The position numbers were made by a program, and so were the translations under genes. Positions 1 through 13,845 of a DNA stretch of 64,000 nucleotides are shown here, piece after piece. Origin of the DNA: Astrothelium macrocarpum (taxonomy: Eukaryota > Ascomycota > Dothideomycetes > Trypetheliales > Trypetheliaceae). Below the pieces are notes generated by a model. It saw nothing but the letters and a program-made list of their open reading frames with translations, had not been told where the DNA came from and did not search any database. The stretch is taken from the NCBI GenBank assembly GCA_021030915.1, contig JAGEMR010000078.1, forward strand, positions 1-64,000, given 5' to 3'. Within the stretch, counting starts at the first letter, position 1. Each line of letters begins with the position of its first letter.

Positions 1-282
1 TATTAATATATATTATATATTAATAATTTTTTTAATTAAAATTTATTTTTATATATATTAATAAATGAAAATATTTTATTTTAATATTATTATATTATTT
101 ATTTATTAAATTATTTAAAATAATTAAAAATATTAAAAAAAATTAAATTTAATATATTATAATAAATATTTATAATTTAAAAAAAAAATTAATAATATAT
201 TTATATAATATTGAAATTTAATATATTAAAATTTGAATTCAAAATATTGTGTTGTTATTGAGATATTTAAATTTAAAATAGG
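1..282. other. AT-rich block at left window edge
   Basis: The first ~240 bases are almost entirely A and T, with runs of TTAATATATA-like sequence and no codon structure; composition stays AT-rich to about 282 and then changes abruptly to ordinary sequence. Such blocks in filamentous ascomycetes are usually AT-isochores left by repeat-induced point mutation of transposons, or sub-telomeric/centromeric DNA. No transposon protein can be read here, so the origin is inference. A mitochondrial-derived insert is an alternative. Confidence 0.7.
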
Positions 283-3200
283 TGGTTGGGGTGGCTGGGG
301 GTGTGCACGAGGTGGGACCGTGCATGAGGTGGTGCGAACCTCTAGTATCTACAAATACTTGGCGTCTTGTCTAATCTACAGCATATTGCAATACGAATTC
401 AAAACTCCTAAACAGTTGTATCGTACAAAACAATAATGTGAGATACCTCTTGGTGACCGCGTTTATGGTGGTGCGAAAATGTGTATAGCCCTCTTCGTAA
501 TTATGCCGTGCCGTTCCCAAACGTGACATACCGTGCTGTGCCGCTTGATTGCATTAGTAAATACTGCGCCGCTTTTGATCGTCTGATACATCATTCCGCC
601 ATCCTTTCCGGCGCCACCAAGATTTCCAATATTCATCAAGCTGGTGCACCCGGTAACCAGGCATCATTTCAGTCATTACTGAAGTTCTAAATGGATAATT
701 GGTCATGACCTTGCGAAGTGTCTACAAAAGCAATAATATTTTACTATTCTAGCTCCTTTCTTGATGCTCTAAGCGGCCAATTTGTCTTCTTAGAAAAGCA
801 ATCCAGCTCCGAGATACGCGGCACAAGCATCGGGTGCAGAAAGCTGATGCACAATTGATCAAAGCTTTGCACAAGGCTCCACAGAAAGAAAGTATAACGT
901 AAAGGGGTCCGCCTTCGAATGTGCTAGTCGACTAGCATTCTCTTTGCACAAGAAACATAACTTGGAGTACGCACGGCAAAGCCACCGGAGGCAGAAACTT
1001 AGTGTGACCGGACGACCTGCAAAAATTTTTTGAAGCAACTTATTCGCAATGTCCAACAGCAAACGAATGGACCGAGGGCAAGCAAACAAGAAACTCTACA
1101 GCGCTTGCTAATGAATTCGAATACATGTAGTCAAGTCGGTTGTAATCACGAGCGAAAGTATGTAGCTAAAGGACGCATAGAGTAGTCCTACCTCTCAAAT
1201 ATCACCTCGACAATCGTTCTTCGACCATTTCTCCACGAATAATTGGTACGACGCAAGAAAATTAAAGTGTTGGTCATGCTATTGATTGTTCCGTCTATGG
1301 CATCTGGAGCTGCTTCAAGTGTCGCTCCCGCTCCTTCACAACTATTCGTGTATCTTTAAATTTCGGACGTATAAGATACCAGTCCTCCCAAGAAAGAATA
1401 TGACTTTTAAGATTCGAGGGCACTCTACCTTCAGGAACACGCATTCCGAGAGTCTTGTCGTATCGAGCCGGGGGGACGACAGTTTGCCGTAGGCTTAGAG
1501 AACTGCCGTAGGGCAAGCATAACCTGGTGCTTTGTTGCCTTGCGCGGCCTCGCACTAATTCATTGTCGCCAAGAGCCGCGTCTCACTCGTGCCCATTCTA
1601 TCCCCATAACCCCAGTTTTCTCGTGTGGATGGAAGGACTCTTCGGATCTGCGCCTCGATGAAGTGGTAATAACGATGGTTGCGTACTCATGTACATTGGC
1701 CCCAGATCGAATATCACGGAAGCTTAAGTGCTGATTATGGTGGATGCAGCGATGGTAGCTAGTAATGTGCGTGCGATCCGGTGCTAGTCGTATACGAAGA
1801 GAATCTGAACACCCTGTGAGGGACCGAGTGTTCCACACCCAATTCGCGACCAATAGCATATCAACTTGCAGGGAAAGGCTACTGAAAGGCTGGTCTTCAT
1901 ATTGATTGATTAATCATCTGACTGTGTCTATCACATCTTCGGACCCCGATTTGTTGCTTCATGTCCAGAAGGGACTGTTGGATTGTAGCGATTCGCGAAG
2001 AATGAACTTTGCTTATGTTAAGTGAATTTGATTTCGCCGGGGCCTACCTTGCAAGTTCGCATCAGGACATTTGCTGGATAGGTTAGCAAGATCCCTGCGT
2101 TGCATCTGCCCATTTTGGTGCTTTAGCAGAAGGAGAGCCCAAAATCACGTTACAAGGTTATCTACGACTAGAATGAAGAATCATTCTCGCCCTCCTTCGA
2201 TGTGATTCGTACCGAGAGTCGCATTTCCACAGGTGTCGCTGTAATAAGTGAGAACATTATAACGTATATCGCCGGTTAAAGAGATGGCCTTGGTGGACTC
2301 TGCCACTACCGAATTGACGCAGATTGTTGGAAATAAAATGACCGCACAAGAAATTTCGATATATACCTTATGGGCACGCTACTCTTGATGAAGACTCGTG
2401 TAGTTTCGAAATTCCTGGCGGCACTGGTCAAAAGGGTCATCAGCGTCAGAGCTTGGAGAAGGCTGCTCATCCCTCATAGAGTCAACCAGGAAGATATCTT
2501 GTTAAATCCGTTGGCATCAATGAGTGTAGCAGGGCGCTGCTGAGGTGAAGTGGGTGTGGGATGACTCATAAATGTTATGTTTGGTCCACAAGGCTTATTG
2601 AAACTCAATATTGGCACTATACCCGGTGCCTTTCCACAATGACGGATCACGATAGGGATCGTTGCAGAAGCTGATAAGGCCAGTTTCAAAGGGAATTGTT
2701 GCACAATGCTCGGGCTGAGCATTACTTTTTCCATACCCTAGGTCGGATTGCTAGGCAGAGACGTCAAGATTGGATGTGACCTTTGTAGCAAAGAAGCGAA
2801 GTAGCATACGAGTTAAGCCTGATATCTTCTGGAGAAAGCAAGGTGGCCAAAGATGTATTTATGCACGTACCGTGGCCGGCAAACACTGACTACACAGTAT
2901 GCCATAGACCAGAAAAAGGAGCCAGAGAATTAGCTTAAATGATATATGGAGAAGGTAATATCGCAAGATTTGCCCAAATCGAGGCTCTACCATTAAGCCT
3001 TACTGTTCAGAAAGACAACAGAAAGCATACACATTCGTTGTTATTCGCAGTCGTTGGTATTTGGGGGTTCAGCTTCAAGCAAAGATAAGTAACTCTATTT
3101 AGAATCGATTCCAGCATAGAGAGTAGAGATTCAACGCAAGTACATTCTCGCCGTTGATAGCCGGTAATGCCTCTGCGGTTCGTAAATTGTTGAGCGGTGA

Positions 3201-5632
3201 ACGGATCCACATGCCTCATTAAACGATAACCGAGCCCAGAGAAGAGCGTTTCACTTTTAACGTTTCGGTATGTACCTCTGTAGTAAACAACTTGAAATAG
3301 AATTGGATGAGTAAAAATCCCTACTGGCGCGAGTCTTCCGAGAGAGCCGTTGGCCTTGCGTGCTTGCATGCGACTAGGCACACAAAGAAGACGCAACGCA
3401 TTTCCGCTTCGATCTCAACATTTTCTAGTCTGCCTTCAAATTACCTAGAATCAGAGAAACGAAATGAGCGGCTTAGGTCGAGCAAGGACCAAACGATTCG
3501 GAATCTTTGCCAAGCGCGGAATATAAGTCCGAGGTGCACACCGGTCCATAGGAATCAGTACGGCTGTGACAGATTAGATGTCGCCAAACTAAGCAATTTT
3601 GCATCCGGATCTGAAGCTACTAGGAACGTAGCAACTTTAGCATGCGAGTGCGGATTTCGAACAAACAATGAGAGAATCACTTCTCATGTAGTGGGTGATG
3701 TGGGGGGGAGCTGCGATTGTTAGTGTTGAATTCTGGAAATTTGATGCTCGGCGTCGATTGACAATATTTTGTCCCATTGAAGTCAGACGCGCGCATTTTC
3801 GCCTGCAGAAGACGAGAGAATAGCATGGGATAGTACCAGGTTTAGTCTGGTAAGTGCGTTTCCGGAAGGATTGGAAGCATGGATTCTGAAACGCGTTGGT
3901 TGTGGCGCAACTCAGCAATCTCTCCAGCAGGGACAGAACACGTCAAGATATCACGGACACTTTTCCCACACCGCCGACTACATGCGAGTTGGTTTCCGCG
4001 CACACGGCATCTGGTAGCGGTGGGATTCGTTTCGTTACGCTTACCAAGCGTCCTTCTAGAAATGGGCGGCTGTTTCTCGTGAAATCCAAGGAGCGAAAAG
4101 CCGGCCCGCCAGGAAGTCGTTGTGTTGTTGAGGCTCCCCTGAGGTAGTGTACCGAGTTTCTAAAGTAGGTATGGCAAACATGAAACAGGCTCGGCGTCGT
4201 CTGGTCACAGAAGCACAGCCAGAGTGTTTGCGGCTGGAAAGGGAATCGTCGGTTCCGGCTCGTTCCAGAGCCAATCTGCACACTTGGAGCAGTCATTGAG
4301 CCCCACAAACGCGCAGTGTCGATCTGGAGATTTTGCTGCAGGATCAGCTGAGCAGAATAAGGACCAAGTTGAGTCGAACCGGGCGCTAGAGACGCGCATG
4401 GCGCCAGCAACCTTAAATGTCCCGGGACGGTGCTGCACTCGAACAAAGCATGGCCATCCCGACTTGGTCCCAATCGTGTCTGGCTGACAATCTGACGGCG
4501 AGCAAGTGAGCAGAAGGCGGGAACGGCGCTCCCCCTGACCAACGCGGCGGCGATTCATCGCTGGGCAAAAATACATGCAACTGGACGTGTGCAAGTATTT
4601 TTAGATGCGTCCGCACCCGTCCAGTCCGGCGGCGGTCGCGCAGGAGCGGCGTTCGGAACGCAGATGAGCCAGACAGACCAAGGGCCATGGACGGCGCAAG
4701 TGATTGGAGATGGCGGGAGGAGACTAGGTGTTTTGGGCATCGGCTTGGCCTGCGGGGTGGAGAAAAGGGTTCGAGAAGGACAGGTTTTTGATTCCGCTCC
4801 ACAGCCAAGGTGCCTGATATGTCAGATCTGCTCGAGCTGCTGCTGGTGAGGTCGGTAGCTCCCATGCTTCGGCCAATGGTGCTGGCAGGATGGCGCCACT
4901 GGCCACTGTGCTAGCCAAATTGTGCCGAGAGGGCATCACCAGCGTCGTCCACGATACATGATACATGATACATGATGCCCCATAGAAAGTCAATTAGCTC
5001 GACAGGCGTCGACATGTCCTACAATGCTCTGCCCCTATACTGCGTCCACGCGGACTGAGTGCTCCATTCGTATGCTCGTAAGGCTGACTGACACTGCCGC
5101 GCCACCAGAACACGAGTAACCCCATCTGCGTGCTCTGAGGGCCGTTTCAGAGTCGGCCGGGCCTTGAGCTTTGCCTCATCTGGCATCTGCATTCATCTGT
5201 CTGCACCGTTCGCTTGCCAGCCGTGCGTCTTCTGCTGACCCACAGACCACTGCTTCCTCCATTGCCTTCACCCATCGTGCTGTCAGAGGAAGGGCTGGCC
5301 TCTGCCTCATGCCCGTTCTGTGATTACGTCTCGATTCGCAGTCTCTCGTTGTCAACTTCCATCTCCTTCGGCCCAGCTGACGACAGCTGGGAGTGTGCTC
5401 CTCCACCGAGCACCCACCCTCATTACACCTGCGATACCCCACCGGACTTGAAACTCGTTCCGTTCTGGTTAACCCCTCGCTGGCTCAGCATCATTCTCGT
5501 CGTACGAGCGCGACGCCGAACATACTCCACCCTCCCGATCTGGCGACGGCTGCGCAATTGTCGTTCATCGTCGTCCGTCCACGAAGGGACCGCTCATCCT
5601 TTCCATGGGCCATATGAATTGACAGGCTCGAG
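283..5632. other. Gene-free stretch with upstream region of the LIM-RhoGAP gene
   Basis: No reading frame here resembles a known protein. The longest open frames (for example 3943-4542 minus, 5214-5795 plus) overlap others on both strands, have no conserved motif and low-complexity composition, so they look like chance. The last ~500 bases are pyrimidine-rich and probably hold the promoter and 5' leader of the downstream gene, including a minimal upstream ATG-TGA at about 5614. Nothing else recognised. Confidence 0.5.
4953..4976. repeat. Short tandem repeat (GATACAT)x3
   Basis: Three perfect head-to-tail copies of the 7-mer GATACAT followed by GAT. It lies in gene-free DNA and has no visible coding or regulatory role. 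Confidence 0.85.
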
Positions 5633-8600
5633 ATGGAATCACCAGAGGCTTTGCCTGATACGCCCTTGGAAACTCCGCTGGGAGAGTCGGATGAAGTTGT
5701 GTACCCATGCAAAGGGTGCGGAGAGGTACAAACCACGTTCGATGGTTCGCAATATCACACCTTGCCGTGCTGACATGCTATGCGCAGATTCTTGAGGAGG
5801 GCAAAGCATTCGAATTAGGTATGTACACTCAAATGGACGTGGCTGCGGTGTGATGCCCGACCAGATCTACTACCCTTTTGCACACCTACTTCCAGCCGCC
5901 TGACATGGCTGGGTACACTCATTAACGGCGTCGCAGCTGGCAATCGATGGCATATCGATTGCTTTCGATGCAATACCTGCGGCACTCTCCTCGATTCTGA
6001 TGCCAACCTCCTTCTGCTCGGGGATGGATCGCTCATATGCAACAACTGCACGTATAGTTGTAGTGCATGTGGGAACAAGATTGAAGATCTCGCTATACTC
6101 ACGGGAGAGCAAGCTTTTTGTGCCAGTTGCTTCAAGTGTCGGAATTGCAAGCGCCAGATCGAAAATCTTCGCTATGCACGCACCTCGCAAGGTATCTTTT
6201 GTATGGCCTGTCACGAATCATTGATGGCCCGACGGCGGAAAAAATCAAAAGCATCACGTCAACACACTGCAGCCGTCAATGGTGCAACAGCGAATGTGTT
6301 TGATAAATCCTTGCCTGCTTTGCCGCCGAATGCGGCTTTGTTGCCTGCAGAGCTCGAGACACCGCCCTCTGATGGTCAAATCGATACCCCGAGCGACATG
6401 TCTCCTGCTCAAGGCCCGAAACCAAGGTTAAGGTCAAAGAAGGAAGCTTCGACCTTGAATCTCAAACGAGAAGCATCTCCCAGTGACTCTATTCGGAAAG
6501 GTATGAGCGTTCGCCTGAATGATTTCGGTTGTCGTTACACTATCTGCTATGACTAACCCTGCTTTAGACAACTCGTTGCCCTCGGGTACTCACGACCGCA
6601 GAAACTCGTCATATCTGAACACGGATCAAGATGGCTCCAATGCTGACGATGGCTTCTTTGTACCTTTGGCGCTTGATAATACCCCCGCCCCGCCGCCAAT
6701 GTCTCAGACAAGGCGCCGTAAAGTAGCTGAGAGTGGGAAGGAAACAACTACCACTGCGGAAGAGACCAAAGCTGCGAGGGATTACTTTAGCCGTGTGCCC
6801 CATTCGGCATCTCATAGAGAAGCCATGAAAGAGATTGGGCCTGCCTCGTCTCCAAGATCGAATTCGGTTGAGCGCGAACCTCAAAAAACACAATCGGGAA
6901 ACAACAAGCCTGCAACAAGCCCACACATTGCGTACCAAGAGAAGGGTTGGCAACCTTCCAATGAAAAGGTTGAGACATTGAAAAGACGGAAGGAACAGAA
7001 CACCCAAGGCGCAGCCTCTGATCTTCCCGATACTACTAATGAAAAGCAAGAACGACCTCGGCCTCACATTAACCCTCAATCCTATCCACTGCGCAGCTCT
7101 ACTAATTCAGACATATTCAAACTACAGGATGTGCCAAGAAGCAGAAAAGCCGAATCACGGCGGAGCTCAAAATCGGATGCTACACGATCCCCAGCTACAA
7201 CATCGCCTGTTGACAATGACGAATCTAAGAAAGCTAACAGAGCAGAAGCTTCACTAGAGGGTCCTCTATTCACAGACGAGACTTCATATTCAGGGGATAC
7301 CCATTTCGAGGACGCTAAATCACGCCAAATATCGCCGGAAATGACCAAGTATGCTCAACTTGAACGACCAACGCGAGGCGACTCGCTTTCTGCCATGAGA
7401 CCGCAGCCGCAAAGCGCTGCACCGCAGAGTGCTATGGCGAAAGCTTTGGCAGAATCCCACGGTTCTTCGTCGTACAAAGGACACGAGCGCAAGGCCTCCA
7501 GCTCATCTGTCCCTGCCGTGTACGAGCTTCCTGCAAGCTCTCCAAAGGTCAATGGGGGGATGGTCATCTCTAAACCGGTGGAATCCCCGATGTCAAAGAG
7601 TGTCTTAGATCCACCCGCTCCACCCTCTCGTAGCGCCAGTCGTCGTTCGCCTACAAGCGCCGTCCCAGCTGTCGACTCGTTCGTCTCTCCACGCGCCCCG
7701 CCGCCTGCCCCATCTTCTGAGTCCCGACACAAGACGAATGGCTCAGTCGGCAGTGTTCAGACGGAATACGCAGAGGGGTTCCAGTCTACAACGCAGGCCA
7801 CTATCCCCGAACACAGCGCGACAGGGGAATTGTCAATGGAAGAAGAGATGGCACGTATAATCAGCAATGAAGACGGTACGGTGAATGGGTCAATGATGCG
7901 TCGCGTTTCGAATGCTGTCAAACATGGCCGTAGTTTCAGTGACAGAGGTTCACAGAAATGGAGATCACCAGGCACAAATGAATGGCAGTCACCGAAGGCG
8001 GGCAGCATGGAAATCAGCAGTCCGCTATTTCCAGGCGCAGACGGGAAGGAAGATGTTTCTCAGCTCAAGAACCAGCTGCGGCGCGCACAATCTAGAATCA
8101 CAGAGTTAGAAACAGAAAAGAATTCTCTCCTGGAGAAAGCCTACGGCTCGGCTGATATACAACAAGTCAATACAGAGTTGCGACAAAAGCGCTCGACAAT
8201 GGCGTTTCTGGACACACAAAGAGAGATGGTAGTCCGCGAGCTCGAAGTCATGACTGACCATCTCAGCAAGGCAAAAGATAGCGGCAAGCCTCTTGATCTA
8301 ACGCAACTGCAGTCAAACATTCTCTCCGAATTTGCTCATTCTTTACAGAAATTGAAAGACAATCTTGGCTCTCAGACTGAAGACCTTATCCATCGACGGA
8401 ACGAACTTACAGACGAAATTTCAAGCCTAATTCAGATGAAAGACAAGGGATTCCAAGAGTATGAGTCATTGAGCACAAAGAACCAGCAACTGAACGAGCT
8501 CAATGGCCAACTTGTCCACAATATTCAAGATCTCTACAAAGCCAATCGCCAGCCTGGGAACTCGTTTGATGGTGGTCGTCCATCTGCCAATGGCTTGGGT

Positions 8601-10037
8601 ATTTACAATCATTCAAAAGATGCCAGATCCGACATATCTATGACTAGTTCGACGCTCGTCGAGCAGCGCAGCGTCAGTACACCGGTCGTTGAAACACCAT
8701 TAGCAGCAACCATGGTCGGTCCTGAAGATGTCGAAGCCGGAACCGTTCTGACCGCACCTCAAGTTGTCAATATCCGCAAGGGTCAGCCCAAGAAGTTCAA
8801 TTGGAAAAAGGGTAGTCAGGGAGTTGCTAAGAACATTACCAAAGGTCTTAAAGGCGCGTTTGCGTCGGGGGACCGTTTCCCGTCCGGACAAATGCCTAGG
8901 GATGCGTCTTACAATCTCGAGGGCGTGCCATATGGACAAATGCCCAGAAACGACTCGATAGATTCGAGCTCAACAATTCGAGAGCGTGAGCGGGAAGGTT
9001 CACAACCAAAAATTACACATGATCAAGGGAACCGAGATCGGCAAACTCCTGGGTTCGGCGGCTTCTTCGTAAGTGCACAGAAGGAACGCGAGCGAGGAAA
9101 TGCATTGAAACCGGTAAACAATGCAACGGCAAAGCAGACAAGCAGCAACTCTAGTTCAGTTACTCCAGAGCCGCCATCAGGTACGTAAATAAAGCGGTCG
9201 CTTGAGTGTTGGAATTCGCACATAATAGATGATGAAGCTAACCTTGCATACGTTAAAGTTCTCTTCGGTTCGGACCTCTCCTCCCGTTGCCAGTTTGAGC
9301 ATGCAGCAATACCTTCAATAGTCACCAACTGCATTGCCGAAGTTGAAGCACGTGGCATGAACCAAGAGGGCATCTATCGCAAGTCCGGTGGCAGTAACCA
9401 AGTGAAGGTGATCCAACTTGGTTTCGAAAAGGACGGCGACTATGACGTCTCGGATCCGGATCTGGATATACACGCAGTCACAAGCGCGCTGAAGCAATAC
9501 TTTCGCAAGCTACCGCTGCCGCTTATCACGCATGAGGTCTATGATCTACTCATCGAAGCCGTACGCAGCATTGAGGAAGGCAGTATCCGGGCAAGCACAG
9601 TGCGTAGCGCGATTGCGACGCTACCCCGGTGCCATTACGACGTCCTTGAGGTACTTATGCTGCACCTCGCCCGTGTTATGGAACAGGAACGCGAAAATCT
9701 TATGACACCCCACAACCTCTCGGTCGTATTTGCGCCGACGATCATGCGTCCGCTCAGTCTCGAGCAAGAGATGAAGGACATGATCGACCAGCGCAAAGCC
9801 GTGGTAACGATATTGGAGAACATGCGGATGATCTTCCCTGCCGCCAGTGGATCAGGGAGTCAGGGTAGTCGATCAGCAAGCGCGTTGAGTGGTGCCGATA
9901 GTGGGAGTGGCCTCGGGTTGAAGGAAGACCACGCGGTCCAGCAGCCACAACAGCAAAGTTTGGAGAAGCAAATCCATCAGCATCAGGCAGGGAAGGAGTT
10001 TCAAGAGACGTCAAGACTACTACCTATTCCGAGATAG
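5633..10037 (+). CDS. LIM-domain Rho GTPase-activating protein (Rga1/Rga2-like)
   Basis: Predicted to switch off a Rho-family GTPase (probably Cdc42 or Rho1) in polarity and cell-wall control. Five exons: 5633-5725, 5788-5818, 5937-6500, 6568-9180, 9259-10037, giving 1359 residues. The N-terminus carries two LIM zinc fingers, starting at C26-x2-C29 and continuing through WHIDCFRC, CNNC, CSAC, CASC, CRNC and CMAC. A long Ser/Pro-rich region follows, then a predicted coiled coil (about 715-875). The C-terminal RhoGAP domain opens with VLFGSDL and contains GIYRKSGG with the arginine finger at R1141 and KQYFRKLPLPL. This order (two LIMs, coiled coil, RhoGAP) is that of yeast Rga1/Rga2. The last intron cuts just before the RhoGAP domain. 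The start is the first ATG giving an intact first LIM. Which GTPase it serves cannot be read from sequence. Confidence 0.93.
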
Positions 10038-11527
10038 AGATTTGGATTTGACCATGACTTGAAGGGAGTCTGAGTGAAGCGTTGTCATTGAGCAGCACAG
10101 TCCGGAAGTAGGATGACAGAAGTCTATCAAGAGCCCCGGTGTGGTTTGGTGAAGAGAGTTGACCTTTGACGAAAATCTCGAAAGGTGGATGGGAATTAAA
10201 AGATTATTAGTTGAGTGTGGTCCCCCACCTCTCCTTTTTAACTTCACAACGCTGAATTTAAGACTGGAATTCATGTTTTCTTCCTTTACACATTTACTCA
10301 AGCTTGGCTTCTGGGTTGGTTGAATCAATCAGAATTCACCACTTGGGAGGGCTTGATATCAGCAGCGGCAGTTTGCAGGCGCTTTGGCATTTTGGCCATT
10401 TCTCGTCTTTTCCTTTTCTGTCTTTTATGTAACTCTCTTGGATACCCGAGGGACTCAGGCGGTGTAATTTGTGCTGGTGGCTTCGCCATTCCGTGATTTG
10501 TCTCCAAGTATTCCCCCCAGGCCTCGTTTGTGTACAGGCCAGCAGTTCTTGTCTATTGTTTCTAGGTTGGTGCGCTGGCGCTTCCTTTTTCTTGTTCCTT
10601 TCGAAACACGCAGAATGAAATTATCAGATCTGGAAATTGTACATAATTGAGGCCTGTAGAGAGAGCTTTCTGAGGTTGGCGGGAAGTTGAGCAGCACTCA
10701 GAATCGAAGAAGAATATCACAACACTCTACTTTCATGAGAATTCATCCATTCAGACATAGGAAGAGACGGGCCTCAGATAAGAATCAGTCAAGTAGAGAC
10801 AAAAGGACTGTTTCATGCCACGGGTAGACTTACGCTTGTTCACTTCTTGGCCATGGCTACTGATTCTAATAACGAGCAATTCTCCCACATTCCCTTCGAG
10901 CCAAATGTTCAGTTTTGTCTAATTGACGTCCACCTTGGCCGATTTTATTCTGTTTCCCCAAAATTCGCATTCTCAAGCTGCTCTTTCCAAAGCTATAGTT
11001 ATTTTGTTTTATTCTACCATCGTTTTCAGTATTTAGATTTTTAGAGAAAACCTCATGCCATCAAGTCTCATTATCGCATATAGGCTGGCAAGCGAGAAGC
11101 ACGAGAGTAGGACTCCTATTTATAGCAAGTAGAGAGCAATTAGTAGCCCGGTGATCCTACGATACTAAATGTTGTTTGGCTGAGTCACCTTCCTGGGCTT
11201 GGAAAGTTTCGATCTTCGCATGTCCACCTCCCTTCCCATTGATATTGTACCTGGACTCCTGCAAAGTGGGTAGGTGCCGTATCTACGTTCCGTCTCGGAG
11301 CCGATAGACCCTGTTGTTGCTGCGCCCTCCCTTTGAATTCATTCGTGACGAATCGGCCGTGTCGTCACGCCTTTACCGTCTGGCCAAGAATCATGCAGCT
11401 TGCCTGACACGTGCCGCCATGGAATCCTTGCACAGAACCGACAATATTCTCATTTCATCCATTATAAATTCATCTTTGCTCAGGCCGAAGATGGGTTGGG
11501 ATCCCATTTTATACAGTAAGACGCAAG
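10038..11527. other. Intergenic region before the sphingomyelinase gene
   Basis: About 1.5 kb with no supported gene. Several T-rich stretches and short frames occur but none shows a conserved motif. A TATAAAT sits at 11463-11469. Confidence 0.5.
11463..11469 (+). promoter_or_regulatory. Candidate TATA box of the sphingomyelinase-like gene
   Basis: TATAAAT lies 59 nt upstream of the proposed ATG at 11528, leaving room for a short leader. The position is reasonable but unproven. Confidence 0.45.
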
Positions 11528-13606
11528 ATGCTGTATTTGATTCCGGTTCTTGGATCTTTGGCTATCGCTGTCGCCCAGACTGATAATGGAGCTGGTTTCA
11601 ACGAGACGAGTGCCTTCAACAAGACACTCGCTGCAGCTATTAATGCCACAATTTCAGCAAGCACTTGCAGCGAATGCTACGTACGCGATATGACAGCTTA
11701 GTCATCACACAAATTTGCTAATTGTTCAAAGAACCTCTTGAACATTATTAAGCCTGTTGCTGAGCTGAGCGACGATGCCTTTGCCGAGTTGTCGGTGGCT
11801 TATTGCATTGATCTGAAGGTTTGTAACTCGATATGGAGGTGGTAATGTGTCTTAAAAATGGCAGGCAGACGATCCGGATGTTTGTGAAGGCTTGGAGACC
11901 TTGGAGGCTCCCAGTATTGCATTTGCACTACGTTCGATGACCATCCCTTCACATACAGCTCAAGTTTTTTGCGAAGCACTTTATGGCCTCTGCCCGCAGC
12001 CACCAATCTTGAACTACTCAGTTCCGTTCCCAAGGCCGAAGCCAGCACACCAAATACGGCCACAAGCAAGCACACATACGCCCATTAAGATCGTTCATCT
12101 CAGTGACTTGCATGTTGACCATGGTTACACTGTTGGTGCAAGCTACAACGTAAGATCCAAATTTAAAGAAAGCTGGTTTTAGCTTTGTAATGAAATGATC
12201 AGTGTACAGAACCACTCTGCTGTCGGCCGTATAGTTCGATAGATGCAGTAGGCAATAATGACTATCCAGCCGGTCCATTTGGCAGTTACTATTGCGACTC
12301 CCCGGTTGCACTAGAGGAAGCCCAATATCAAGCTGTAGCCTCTATGGTTCCGGATCGGGCATTCACGATCACCACTGGTGACATCGTTGAAGGGGTTACC
12401 TGGCTAACCACAAATTCGGAGATCTTATTCGACATTAGCGACACGTATAATCGGCTTTGTGAAACGATTGGACAAGTTTTTCCAGCCATAGGTAACCACG
12501 ATGCCAATCCAGTGAATTCATTTCCACCTGCGGGTACTTCCACCAACTACTCCAATCAGTATGATTATAACAACCATGCCCAAGAATGGGAGAAGTGGAT
12601 TGGACCCGAAGCAGCCACACAAGTTGCACGGAATTATGGCATGTATAGCACCACCTACCATCCCCCTGGCCTCAATACGACGCTCCGCATCATCAGTATC
12701 AACACGATGTTCTGGGAAGGCGTGAATTGGTGGATTTACACCACCAACATGCCACGCGATCCTAGCTCTGTGTTTGCCTTTTTAGTTACGAATCTTCAAG
12801 ATGCCGAAGACAAGGGCGAGCGTGCATACATCCTCGGCCACATTCCGCCAGCTTGTCCAGACTCGTTGTACGATTACAGCAGCTATTTTGACCAAATTAT
12901 ACAGCGATATGATGCCACAATTGCAGCTACGTTCTGGGGCCATACTCATCGAGACCAGTTCGAAATTTCGTATTCTGACTATGGCAGTTCGTACCTAGAC
13001 CGCGTTGCTGGAAACGCGCAGATGGTAGGATATATTGCACCTTCTCTGACGCCTACGTCTGGAAACCCTAATTTTCGCGTTTACACGGTCGACCCGGTTA
13101 CTTTTGCTGTGCTCGACTACGAAGTCTACTATGCCAATCTCTCCGCCCCAAATTACCAGTCTGAAGGCCCGGTATGGGAAAAATATTATTCAGTAAAAGA
13201 AGCATACGGATCTCGTCTCTCACCTCCGGTAACTGGTATACACGAAGAGCTAACACCAGCGGTATGGCACGATATTACCCAGCTTTACATTGACGATGAT
13301 GAGGTCTTTCAAGCCTACTACTCAAGAAAGCAGCGAGGCTGGGACTATGTACCATGCGAGGGCATGTGTAAAGAGCTGGAACTATGTCAGATGAGAAGCG
13401 GGCAGAGTCAGTACGCGTGCTTGTCGAGTAACGCGCCTTTCAAGAAAAGAAGCATCAGCATTCCTCCAGGAAGCAAACTGTTTCCCAGGGGCACGGATGA
13501 ATCGGAGTGTTCTGGCGGAGGAAAGATTGTAGAGGCGATGTATGCCATGGCTTCTGATGTTGGAACCTTGAGGAGAAGGACGGAGGTGATGATGAGGAAG
13601 AGATAG
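11528..13606 (+). CDS. Secreted acid sphingomyelinase-like phosphodiesterase
   Basis: Likely hydrolyses sphingomyelin or related phosphodiesters outside the cell or in the vacuole. Exons 11528-11680, 11732-11818, 11865-12149, 12203-13606; 642 residues. The start gives a clean signal peptide (MLYLIPVLGSLAIAVAQ). A saposin-B-type domain follows (about 46-140, cysteines CSECY, YCIDL, DVCEG, FCEAL, GLCP), as in mammalian SMPD1. The calcineurin-like metallophosphatase core has all its blocks: DLH at D161/H163, GD at D235, GNHD at N273/H274, GH at H388 and GHTH at H422/H424. Several NxT/NxS sequons fit a secreted glycoprotein. The cysteine-rich tail (CEGMCKELELC) resembles the C-terminal lobe of the family. 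Substrate is inferred; fungal members may act on other phosphodiesters. It is convergent with the next gene, 239 nt away. Confidence 0.9.
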
Positions 13607-13845
13607 TGCGAAGTGGACTTGGATAGATGCCAGGAAGACATCACTACAACAGTATCAAACCAAATTACTTGTGAATGCAACAAGAAACAAGTATTCCATT
13701 GTGAAGGCATAGACGGAGATTGTACTTTCTCATGATCACGATTTTGGAACCAATTCTTCCAATTGTAAAACTGAATAAGATTTTATATATGTTTGTACTC
13801 CCATGAAATGAAAAAGTCGTCATGGTATTTACAGCCAATTATCTT

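Noticed and set aside
3943..4542. 199-codon minus-strand open frame
   Set aside because: Overlaps other long frames on both strands, no conserved motif, irregular composition; likely chance.
4953..4976. GATACAT repeats as a possible CRISPR-like or telomeric array
   Set aside because: Only three 7-nt units, no spacers, not a known telomere repeat, and the genome is fungal.
5214..5795. 193-codon open frame upstream of and overlapping the LIM-RhoGAP start
   Set aside because: Ser/Pro/Leu-rich with no motif, and it overlaps the first LIM exon in another frame; better explained as a CT-rich leader with few stops.
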